Shown: one piece after another, positions 8,377 to 15,363 of the stretch
How the letters are laid out: each line of letters begins with the position of its first letter
Numbering within the stretch: position 1 is the stretch's first letter
Origin: Castellaniella defragrans_A
Lineage (GTDB): Bacteria; Pseudomonadota; Gammaproteobacteria; Burkholderiales; Burkholderiaceae_B
Assembly: GCF_040394755.1 (NCBI RefSeq)
Contig: NZ_JBEBRQ010000004.1
Direction: 5' to 3' (one strand)
Length of the DNA stretch: 64,000 nt
Position numbers and translations under genes: made by a program
The notes under the pieces: model-generated
Databases searched by the model: none
The model's input: the letters and a program-made list of their open reading frames with translations, nothing else
What the model was told of the DNA's origin: nothing

Positions 8377-9984
8377 ATGAGCCTGTCTGACGAAGTCGCC
8401 CGGCGACGCACCTTCGCCATCATCTCGCACCCGGACGCGGGCAAGACCACGCTGACCGAAAAGCTGCTGCTGTTCGCAGGCGCCATCCAGATCGCCGGCA
8501 GCGTCAAGGCGCGCAAGGCCAGCCGCCACGCCTCCTCGGACTGGATGGAAATCGAAAAGCAGCGCGGGATCTCCGTCGCCTCATCGGTGATGCAGATGGA
8601 ATACCGCGATTGCGTGATCAACCTGCTCGACACCCCGGGCCACCAGGACTTTTCCGAGGATACCTACCGCGTGCTGACCGCCGTGGACGCGGCCCTGATG
8701 GTGATCGACGCGGCCAACGGCGTCGAGCCCCAGACCATCCGCCTGCTGCAAGTCTGCCGCGCGCGCAACACACCCATCATCACCTTCGTCAACAAACTCG
8801 ACCGCGAGGTGCGCGAGCCCCTGGACCTGCTCTCGGAAATCGAGGCGCACCTGGGCATGGACGCCATTCCGTTTTCCTGGCCCGTGGGAATGGGCCGGCA
8901 TTTCGGCGGCGTCTTCGACATCCGCAACGACCGGATGCGCGTCTTCAAGGCGGGTTCCGAACGCCACCAGGACGACGACGAAACCATCGAGGGCCTGGAC
9001 AACCCCGCCATCGCCGCGCGCTTCGGCGACGCCTACGCCAAGGCCCGCGAGGAAATCGAGCTGATCTCGGGCGCGATGCCCGAGTTCGACCGCGAGGCAT
9101 TCCTCGCCGGCCGGCAGACCCCCGTGTTCTTTGGCTCGGCCATCAATAATTTCGGCGTGCGCGAGGTCCTCGACGCCCTGGTCGAGCAGGCGCCCGCCCC
9201 CGGCGCGCGCGAGGCGGTCGAGCGCAGGGTCCTGCCCGACGAGCCGCGCTTTACCGGCGTCGTCTTCAAGGTCCAGGCGAACATGGACCCCGCGCACCGC
9301 GACCGCGTGGCCTTCGTGCGGGTCAGCTCGGGACATTTCCAGCGGGGCATGCGCCTGAAGGTCGGCCGCAACGGCAAGGAAATCCGCCCGAACAACGTGG
9401 TGTCCTTCCTCTCGCAGCGGCGCGAAATCCTCGAGGAAGCCTACGCGGGCGACATCATCGGCATTCCCAACCACGGGGTTCTCCAACTGGGCGACGTGCT
9501 CACAGAGGGCGAAGCCCTGACCTTCACGGGACTGCCGTTCTTCGCGCCCGAACTGTTCCAGGCGGTCGAGGTCAAGGACCCGCTGCGCACCAAACAATTG
9601 CGCACAGGCCTGACGCAACTCGGCGAGGAAGGCGCCATCCAGGTCTTCCGTCCCCTGGCGGCCGGCGGCGCGCTGCTGCTGGGCGCGGTCGGCCAACTCC
9701 AGTTCGAGGTCGTCGCCCATCGCCTCAAGACCGAATACGGCGTCGACGCGCGCCTGATGCCCTCGCGCTACAACCTCGCGCGCTGGATCACCAGCGAGGA
9801 CCCCAAGGCCCTGAAGAAATTCATGGACGCCAACGCCGCCAACATCGCCTACGACGTGGTGGATGCGGCGGCATTTCTGGCCAGTTCACCCGCCCAGTTG
9901 CGCGTCGCGCAGGAACTCTATCCCGCGATCGAGTTCCATGCCATGCGCGAACATGCCGGCCAGGTGTTCGGCAGCGGACTCTAG
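8377..9984 (+). CDS. prfC: Peptide chain release factor 3
   Basis: A 535-residue translational GTPase, full length for RF3. G1 is HPDAGKTT (residues 18-25), G3 DTPGHQDFSEDT, and G4 NKLDRE. Domain II and RF3-specific C-terminal blocks are intact through HAMREHAGQVFGSGL. RF3 releases RF1/RF2 from the ribosome after peptide release. The ATG at 8377 gives the usual N-terminus (MSLSDEVARRRTFAIISHPD). There is no Shine-Dalgarno in the usual window; the 10 bases before the ATG separate it from the end of the hairpin repeat, whose right arm would occupy the ribosome-binding region of the mRNA. Confidence 0.96.
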   Translation: MSLSDEVARRRTFAIISHPDAGKTTLTEKLLLFAGAIQIAGSVKARKASRHASSDWMEIEKQRGISVASSVMQMEYRDCVINLLDTPGHQDFSEDTYRVLTAVDAALMVIDAANGVEPQTIRLLQVCRARNTPIITFVNKLDREVREPLDLLSEIEAHLGMDAIPFSWPVGMGRHFGGVFDIRNDRMRVFKAGSERHQDDDETIEGLDNPAIAARFGDAYAKAREEIELISGAMPEFDREAFLAGRQTPVFFGSAINNFGVREVLDALVEQAPAPGAREAVERRVLPDEPRFTGVVFKVQANMDPAHRDRVAFVRVSSGHFQRGMRLKVGRNGKEIRPNNVVSFLSQRREILEEAYAGDIIGIPNHGVLQLGDVLTEGEALTFTGLPFFAPELFQAVEVKDPLRTKQLRTGLTQLGEEGAIQVFRPLAAGGALLLGAVGQLQFEVVAHRLKTEYGVDARLMPSRYNLARWITSEDPKALKKFMDANAANIAYDVVDAAAFLASSPAQLRVAQELYPAIEFHAMREHAGQVFGSGL

Positions 9985-10036
9985 CCTCATTTACAATGAG
10001 CCGCATGGATCGATTCTTTGACCAGGGGGCTGCCTC

Positions 10037-10654
10037 ATGTCCTGGCGCCTGATGTTCGCCATTCTCCTGCTCGCCGCCGGCGCATCTGCCTGGGGCGGGC
10101 TGCGGCTTGGCGATTGGCTGATCGCCCACGGCCCCACCCTGTCCGTGCCGCCCACGGCCCCCGAAATCGGGGACGCGCCAGTCCTGGGGGCCGACGGCAA
10201 GCCCTTCGTCGCCGTGGCGCCGCAACCCTTGCCGGATGGGCGCCTGGGCGTCCCCCAGGGTTCGCCCCCGGTCGACTGGGCGGTCCAGCCCCTGCCGCTG
10301 ACGGCCTCGGCGCCGCCGATCGCCCTGGCCACTACCACCATCACCATGGACGAGGCCATCGCGCTGGCCTCACAAAACCAGCAAAACGGCCTCGAAGGCA
10401 TCGCCACCGTCGGCGGCGCCGATGTGATCCAGCCAGTCGACATCACGACGCCCCCGCCACCACCGCCAACCAGCACAGTGGCGCCAAGCACGGGCAACTG
10501 GCAGGCCGCCTTCCACCAGGAACTCGCGCAGTGCGAGCAAAAGGGCTTCTTTTCCCGGCCATCCTGCGCCTGGGCTGCCCGCAACAAATACTGCGAACCG
10601 AATAACGCATGGGGCAAGGTGGACGGCTGCCCGGCCCGCGGCGCGAGCAATTAA
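10037..10654 (+). CDS. Uncharacterised anchored or secreted protein
   Basis: A 205-residue protein not recognised. An N-terminal hydrophobic segment (MFAILLLAAGASAWGGL) is a signal peptide or anchor. The middle is Pro/Ala-rich (TTPPPPPPTSTVAP, about residues 136-152) and looks disordered. The last 50 residues hold four Cys residues in a compact pattern (QCEQKGFFSRPSCAWAARNKYCEP...GCPA), which suggests a small disulfide-bonded or metal-binding domain outside the cytoplasm. The start is supported by a GGGGG element 8 bases upstream. It stands alone after prfC and converges with the SagB-type gene. Confidence 0.75.
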   Translation: MSWRLMFAILLLAAGASAWGGLRLGDWLIAHGPTLSVPPTAPEIGDAPVLGADGKPFVAVAPQPLPDGRLGVPQGSPPVDWAVQPLPLTASAPPIALATTTITMDEAIALASQNQQNGLEGIATVGGADVIQPVDITTPPPPPPTSTVAPSTGNWQAAFHQELAQCEQKGFFSRPSCAWAARNKYCEPNNAWGKVDGCPARGASN

Positions 10655-10723
10655 AACCCCATACGGATGCCGGACAACCCCGGCCATGCCGCCCTCCCGA
10701 TGGACGGGGCCATCGGAATGACG

Positions 10724-11506
10724 CTATCGGGCCGTGCCGGACGGACGCGGGCCGCAAGCGTAGGCCGCCACCGCGAGATGGCGCCGCGCCTGTAGCCCCA
10801 GCAAGGCCAGCAGCCTGTCGTCATGAAACGAGCCGATCGCGCAGCCGGCCCAACCGGCCTGGGCAACCTGATAGCTCAACGCGCCCAGATAGATGCCGGC
10901 TTCCATCAGCAGAAAGCGCCCGCCACGTTCACCGTACTTGGCCAGCATGGGCCGGGGATCGGCCATCAGAAAAATGACGGCCGCAGGCTCGTGCGGCCAA
11001 TCCACGCCCAGCGCTGCCGCCAGGGTTTGCCACGGCGGACATGAGCAGACTGGCGCAAGACTATGACGCGCACAGTCGTACCAGGCGATTTGCCGCTCGA
11101 GGCCGGGTGCTCCGGCGACACGGCACAGCGCCACATACACTTGCAGCGGATACTTGGCGCCGCCGGAAGGCAACAGACGCGTTTGCCCGTCCGGGCGGGC
11201 GCGCAACGGATACAGCAAGCGTCCGAGGTCTTGCGGCGTGGCGGGCGGCCCGGCGAATGTGCGCACGCTGGCCCGCTGGCGCCACACCGCAGCCTCATGG
11301 TCATCCACGGCTTCGGGCAAAGGCCACCCGGCGGCGCCATGCATGGGTTGCGGAGTCCCGGAAGGCCGGACCGCATCGCGGGCGATGCGCTGCCCCATCT
11401 GGACGGCACGGCTGGGGTTGAGGTCGCCGTTCTGCCAGAAAAGGTGGAACAGCGGCGCATCGGACCAGGCATCATCATCCGCAGGCGGAAAAGGGTGGAA
11501 TGGCAT
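10724..11506 (-). CDS. SagB-type FMN-dependent azoline dehydrogenase
   Basis: A nitroreductase-fold protein of 260 residues resembling SagB/McbC. It has the family R-x-S-x-R-x-F entry motif (RASVRTF), a ligand-binding middle region (SGGAKYPLQVYVAL), and the typical C-terminal block GGRFLLMEAGIYLGALSYQV followed by GWAGCAIGSFHDD. In known systems this enzyme oxidises thiazolines or oxazolines, made from Cys or Ser/Thr, to aromatic azoles. It is the last gene of a four-gene minus-strand cluster, 16 bases after the YcaO stop. The frame is open 44 codons further, but that part overlaps the YcaO gene and has no family similarity, so MPFHPFPPADDD is taken as the start. Confidence 0.82.
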   Translation of the reverse strand: MPFHPFPPADDDAWSDAPLFHLFWQNGDLNPSRAVQMGQRIARDAVRPSGTPQPMHGAAGWPLPEAVDDHEAAVWRQRASVRTFAGPPATPQDLGRLLYPLRARPDGQTRLLPSGGAKYPLQVYVALCRVAGAPGLERQIAWYDCARHSLAPVCSCPPWQTLAAALGVDWPHEPAAVIFLMADPRPMLAKYGERGGRFLLMEAGIYLGALSYQVAQAGWAGCAIGSFHDDRLLALLGLQARRHLAVAAYACGPRPSGTAR

Positions 11507-11522
11507 GGCGGCAGGCGAAACC

Positions 11523-12896
11523 TCAGCCCAGGGGATGAGGCAGGGGGTTGGGAAACGGCGTATGCCGTGTCTGACCGGGATAGCGCCATGCGATGTCGGC
11601 GCAGCGCCCTCCCAGGAACGGCACGCGCTCATCGGCATGCAGGCCGCTCAATTGTGGCGACAATACGCGCATGACCCGCAGGCCGCAAGCGGCCACGTCG
11701 GCGGTGGTCAGCTCACGGTAAAACAGATCGATCCCCTGGCTGGCAAGCGCGGCCTGCAAATCGCGCAGCAAAATCGCGGCCCGGCCGGCATCGGCCTCAT
11801 CGGGCCGGATGTCGCCGGGCGCAAGCGCCACACCGCCGGGGCTGGCATACGCGAGCAACGGTGCCTGGCGCCAGAGATCGGGGCGCAAGGTATAAAAGAC
11901 CGCATGCTGGTCGAACCGCCGCAACAGCGCGGGATCGCGCGGCAGATCCTCGGTATTGTCAGCCAGATGGGCCGCAAAGGTCAGCGCCTGCGCCCATTCC
12001 AGCGCCGCCTTGTGCAAGGCTGCGCCTGCGCTCGCGCGGCATGCAATGCCCAGCACGAAACGCGGCCGGCCCGCATAGGGCAGGCTGCCCGCGACGGCAA
12101 TCACAGGCTGCGGGTTCCATGACTGGGTCAGATCGAACGCCGCCACCTCGCCGCCGCGTGCCGCCACATAGTCCGTCCAGGCAGCCGGCAGCGCCAACTG
12201 GCGGCCACCCAGTCCATTCAGCCACGTGGTGGCCAGCGCATCGCGTTCAAGCAGTTCCTGTGCCGCGCGCAACACCGCAACCCATGGGCCGCCGGCGGCA
12301 TCACGCCACGCGGCCAGGCCGCTGGACGTCGACGGCAGACGCGCCTCGCCGGCACGCGGACCCAGCGCCGCCAATTCCTGTGGAACCCAGCGAACCTGAT
12401 TATCGGCCAGCCGGTATACCGGCGCATAAAGATCGTCCCCGGAACCCGGCATGGGCCAGGGAAAGTCCGGCTGCGCCCGCTGCGCCGGCGAGAACAGGGC
12501 AAAGGCATCGTCGTCCAAACGCTCTGCGGCCGGAATATCCGCCCGGCGGCGCAGCGGCAGAAACACCTGTGCGGCGGCAAGACGCTCCAGCGCCTCGGCC
12601 AGCGCGCCAGAAGTCGCATCGGCGGCATCCAAGGCAACGGCACCGGAAACCGCCTGCCAGGTATTGACCGCCTCTTTGGGAACAGCGGCATTGGACAGCG
12701 TTCGCCCATTGAAAACAGGCCCGAGCGCGTCGCAAGGCTGCGCGACGACCCTGTGCGCGGGCAGTGTCAGACCACAACGCGCACCGGCCGCACCAGCCAG
12801 CAAGTGGCGTGAAAGCGGCTCGAACGATGCGGTGAAAAGCGGCGCCGCATCCTGATTCAACGGGCCACCCAGATGAACATCTCGAGGACGGCGCAT
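11523..12896 (-). CDS. YcaO-domain cyclodehydratase
   Basis: A 457-residue YcaO protein (SagD/BalhD type). ATP/Mg-binding signatures are present: SGALAEALERLAA (96-108) with Glu 101, Glu 104 and Arg 105; the STSSGLAAW block (189-197); and ELLERDA (214-220). The C-terminus ends PNPLPHPLG, which contains the Pro-x-Pro-x-Pro signature of azoline-forming YcaO enzymes, here followed by four extra residues. Such enzymes activate a backbone amide with ATP and cyclise Cys, Ser or Thr onto it. The gene overlaps the upstream four-Cys membrane protein gene by 40 bases, which implies coupled translation and makes that protein the prime substrate candidate. Confidence 0.88.
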   Translation of the reverse strand: MRRPRDVHLGGPLNQDAAPLFTASFEPLSRHLLAGAAGARCGLTLPAHRVVAQPCDALGPVFNGRTLSNAAVPKEAVNTWQAVSGAVALDAADATSGALAEALERLAAAQVFLPLRRRADIPAAERLDDDAFALFSPAQRAQPDFPWPMPGSGDDLYAPVYRLADNQVRWVPQELAALGPRAGEARLPSTSSGLAAWRDAAGGPWVAVLRAAQELLERDALATTWLNGLGGRQLALPAAWTDYVAARGGEVAAFDLTQSWNPQPVIAVAGSLPYAGRPRFVLGIACRASAGAALHKAALEWAQALTFAAHLADNTEDLPRDPALLRRFDQHAVFYTLRPDLWRQAPLLAYASPGGVALAPGDIRPDEADAGRAAILLRDLQAALASQGIDLFYRELTTADVAACGLRVMRVLSPQLSGLHADERVPFLGGRCADIAWRYPGQTRHTPFPNPLPHPLG

Positions 12897-13399
12897 ACGG
12901 CGATGCCGATCAGCATCAGAATCCCGATGCCGATTCCCCGGGCGGCCGACCGATTGGAACGCGCGTACACCAGGGCAAACATACCCAAGTAGGTGACCAG
13001 GAACAGGACCGGGACAAGCAGGAAAAACGCTTCGCTATTCACACTCACGGTACCGCCCTCTGCGGCGATCGCAATCGCCAGCCATGGCGCCAAAACGCCA
13101 AGCACGGCGCGCAGCCAGGCCGGCATCGGCCGCCCGGGCTGGCCGGCAGTCATGCCGTCACGATCCATCTGGATGCCGCCCGCGGACGCATCGGCGGCCT
13201 TATCGGGATTTTCCGCGCCCGCACTCGCCGATGCATCCGCAGGCGGAGCCAGACGAAAGAAAAGCGCCGCGGTCGCCGCACTGGCGGCACCCAGAGTGAC
13301 CAGACAACAGCAACAGGACGTCGTGGTCGAACCACCGCCAGCAGCCGCCAGATCATCCTGACTGCCGGCAGGTTCAAACGGGCTGGGTAGGCGATACAT
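12857..13399 (-). CDS. Membrane protein with STTTSCCCC motif; candidate azole-modified substrate
   Basis: A 180-residue protein with no recognised family. It begins with a short polar, leader-like segment (residues 1-20, MYRLPSPFEPAGSQDDLAAA), then GGG and STTTSCCCC (24-32). Such Ser/Thr/Cys runs are the targets of YcaO cyclodehydratases. Hydrophobic segments follow at about 33-50, 95-115, 120-147 and 150-180, and a polar Ala/Asp-rich linker spans 51-90. The start has an AGGAG 9 bases upstream. It lies between the E1-like partner and YcaO genes and overlaps the latter. If it is the substrate, it is far longer than usual precursors, with the modified region near the N-terminus and membrane helices after it. 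The alternative is a non-substrate membrane partner. Confidence 0.75.
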   Translation of the reverse strand: MYRLPSPFEPAGSQDDLAAAGGGSTTTSCCCCLVTLGAASAATAALFFRLAPPADASASAGAENPDKAADASAGGIQMDRDGMTAGQPGRPMPAWLRAVLGVLAPWLAIAIAAEGGTVSVNSEAFFLLVPVLFLVTYLGMFALVYARSNRSAARGIGIGILMLIGIAVCAVLEMFIWVAR

Positions 13400-13469
13400 T
13401 GTTGCGGACTCCTGACGGTTCGTGAGCGGAAATCATAACCGGGGAACGACGACTCGGGGGACGACACCC

Positions 13470-14369
13470 TCAACCCTGGCCATCCGTCGCCACGGACAAC
13501 CAGGGAAGATGCAACATGCCGGCCGGCTCATCCCCGGTCGCGCGGCATACCGGGCACCAGGGAAACCGGAAAACCCGGTCGTTCGTGCTGGCCAGGGTTT
13601 GCAAGTTCAGGCTGATACTGTGCTCGATGAAAGGAAACAGGCCGGCGCGGACCGCCAGCAGCGGCGCCAGCAATTCGGCCAGCAGCCTTGGGCGGCTCGC
13701 CGCGGCCGGCTCGGCCGGCATGGCCAGATCACCCCAACGGTGAGCGACGCGGTGGCCCAGGCAGCCCATACATGCCGTTTCGCCTGGAACGACATACGGG
13801 CCGACCGCCACCATGTGGTGATAGGCCACATCCACGAACAGATGCGGGACTTTGGGGGCCAGCGTCTGATAGAGGCTGAGCGCCTCTTGCCATGACGCAT
13901 TGGTGCGGACGATCAGCAGCAGCGAAGCCGCATCCGCGTCATCGACGCGCAGCGGCATGCTGGCCGGACCGGCGGCATCCAGGGCATCGGCAAGGACGGG
14001 GACCGGGGCCCCCAGCCAGGTCAACGCATAGCGCCCGGGCTGGGGCACAGCCCGGGCCGGGATCAGGGCCCCGGCTCTTTGCAGTTGCCGCACCGCGGCG
14101 CCACAGTCGGGGTCGTCGAGCAATCCGGCCAGCCTGTCGTCACGCCAGGCGGCCAGTATGCGCCGGACGGCATCGTCGGAGCCTGCTTCGTCCACGATAT
14201 AGCTTTCATCCGACCCGGCTGTCAGCACCAGCAGTGTCTGCCCGGCATGTTGCCGTTCCAGCAGAGTCCAGGCAGGATTGTTGATCCACAAGGGCAAGAC
14301 GCCGCCTGCTGGCGTTGAAGATCCAGCAGGGGAGATCATCGGGGTGCGGGCCAATTCGCCATTTTCCAT
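13470..14369 (-). CDS. E1-like/McbB-SagC-type leader-binding partner
   Basis: A protein of about 299 residues resembling the partner (C or E1-like) subunit of azole-peptide synthetases. The best evidence is the paired zinc Cys motifs in the C-terminal half, ETACMGCLGHR and FPWCPVCRA (two CxxC), as in McbB and related E1-like proteins. The preceding region (LLLIVRTNASWQEAL...VPHLFVDVAYHH) fits a degenerate ThiF-like fold. In known systems this subunit binds the leader of the precursor and activates YcaO. It is first in the cluster; the four-Cys protein begins 70 bases downstream. The start is uncertain: ATG at 14369 is used, with GTG at 14408 and ATG at 14339 possible, and none has a strong ribosome binding site. 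Confidence 0.75.
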   Translation of the reverse strand: MENGELARTPMISPAGSSTPAGGVLPLWINNPAWTLLERQHAGQTLLVLTAGSDESYIVDEAGSDDAVRRILAAWRDDRLAGLLDDPDCGAAVRQLQRAGALIPARAVPQPGRYALTWLGAPVPVLADALDAAGPASMPLRVDDADAASLLLIVRTNASWQEALSLYQTLAPKVPHLFVDVAYHHMVAVGPYVVPGETACMGCLGHRVAHRWGDLAMPAEPAAASRPRLLAELLAPLLAVRAGLFPFIEHSISLNLQTLASTNDRVFRFPWCPVCRATGDEPAGMLHLPWLSVATDGQG

Positions 14370-14530
14370 GAAAAAGCGCTGCAATCGTAACAATATCGAG
14401 TACGACACAGTACCCTATTCCGGCCCCGCCAGAAAGCGGCGTTGCGGACACGGCGGCGAATCCCGGCCCGATCGAGCGCAGGCACTGCCGCATCAGCCTG
14501 GATCCTGTCTGCGCCCCCGCGGCCGGAAGC

Positions 14531-15001
14531 TCACTCGCCCATCTGGGACTGCAAATAATTCTGCAAGCCAACCTTGTCGACGAGTTCGATCTGGGTTTCC
14601 AGCCAATCGATCTGCTCCTCGGTGTCGTTCAGGATGCCCTGGAGCAGATCGCGCGAGGTAAAGTCATGGACCGATTCACAGTAGGCCATGGCCTCCTTGG
14701 CGGTTGCCTGCGCGGCGGCTTCGAGCCGCAGGTCACAGGCGAGGATCTCGGGCGCCGTCTCGCCGATCAGGAGCTTGTCGAGATCCTGCAGGTTGGGGAG
14801 CCCCTCCAGCATGAAGATACGCTCGATCAGGCGGTCGGCATGGCGCATCTCGTCCAGGGATTCCTCGTACTCGTGCTTGCCGAGCTTTTCCAGCCCCCAA
14901 TGCCTGAGCATGCGGGCGTGCAGGAAATATTGGTTGATGGCCGTCAGCTCGTTCTTCAGTTGTTTGTTGAGGTACTGAATGACCGTCTTGTCGCCTTTCA
15001 T
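14531..15001 (-). CDS. bfr: Bacterioferritin, with altered ferroxidase site
   Basis: A 156-residue bacterioferritin, beginning MKGDKTVIQYLN and preceded by AGGAG. It is a 24-mer iron-storage protein. Haem ligand Met 52 and four ferroxidase ligands are present (Glu 18, Glu 51, His 54, Glu 94). The last pair expected in the E-x-x-H motif, Glu 127 and His 130 in E. coli Bfr, reads T-E-E-Q (127-130), so both are replaced. Such subunits may be poor in ferroxidase activity and act in haem-mediated iron release or in mixed shells with another Bfr. The gene follows bfd in a probable bfd-bfr operon under a Fur-like site. Confidence 0.93.
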   Translation of the reverse strand: MKGDKTVIQYLNKQLKNELTAINQYFLHARMLRHWGLEKLGKHEYEESLDEMRHADRLIERIFMLEGLPNLQDLDKLLIGETAPEILACDLRLEAAAQATAKEAMAYCESVHDFTSRDLLQGILNDTEEQIDWLETQIELVDKVGLQNYLQSQMGE

Positions 15002-15103
15002 CGCCGGTGCTCCTGTGGGGAATGAGCTCCGCAATGGCCGGGGCTCGAAGCACTAGCCTAACATGATAGTCTCTTGCCGGAAAACCCCGGCAGCCCACGC
15101 CTG

Positions 15104-15349
15104 TCAGGCGACGGCGCAGCGCTGGATTTCCTGGCTTTCGAAGACGACGGCGGGGGCCAGCCCGGTGAGATCGAGTGCAGGCTCGGCATAACGCCCCCCG
15201 GGGAGATATTCGACCGCTGTCTCGGCGCAATGGCCGCAACAAGTCGCCACCCCGAGGCTGGCCTGGAGATCGGTCAATGCCAGGGCGCCCTGCGTGACAG
15301 CCTCCTGGACCTGCCGTTCGCTGATCGCATTACATATACAAATATACAT
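15104..15349 (-). CDS. bfd: Bacterioferritin-associated ferredoxin
   Basis: An 81-residue BFD-type [2Fe-2S] protein. Ligand pattern: C-I-C (residues 4 and 6) and C-C-G-H-C near residue 40, giving the CxC...CxxC arrangement of Bfd. Bfd reduces bacterioferritin haem to mobilise stored iron. The start MYICICNAISERQ matches the family; upstream in-frame ATGs (15358, 15364) would add only a few residues. It precedes bfr by about 100 bases. The start codon lies inside a Fur-like box, and the promoter region is within the end of rpoN. Confidence 0.9.
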   Translation of the reverse strand: MYICICNAISERQVQEAVTQGALALTDLQASLGVATCCGHCAETAVEYLPGGRYAEPALDLTGLAPAVVFESQEIQRCAVA

Positions 15350-15362
15350 GCGAATCATTATC
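15344..15362. promoter_or_regulatory. Fur-like box at the bfd start
   Basis: The right half AATCATTATC (15353-15362) is an exact match to the Fur consensus half; overall 13 of 19 positions match GATAATGATAATCATTATC. It covers the bfd start codon and lies just past the rpoN stop. Fur with iron would repress bfd, as is known for bfd in other proteobacteria. Confidence 0.55.
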
Positions 15363-15363
15363 A

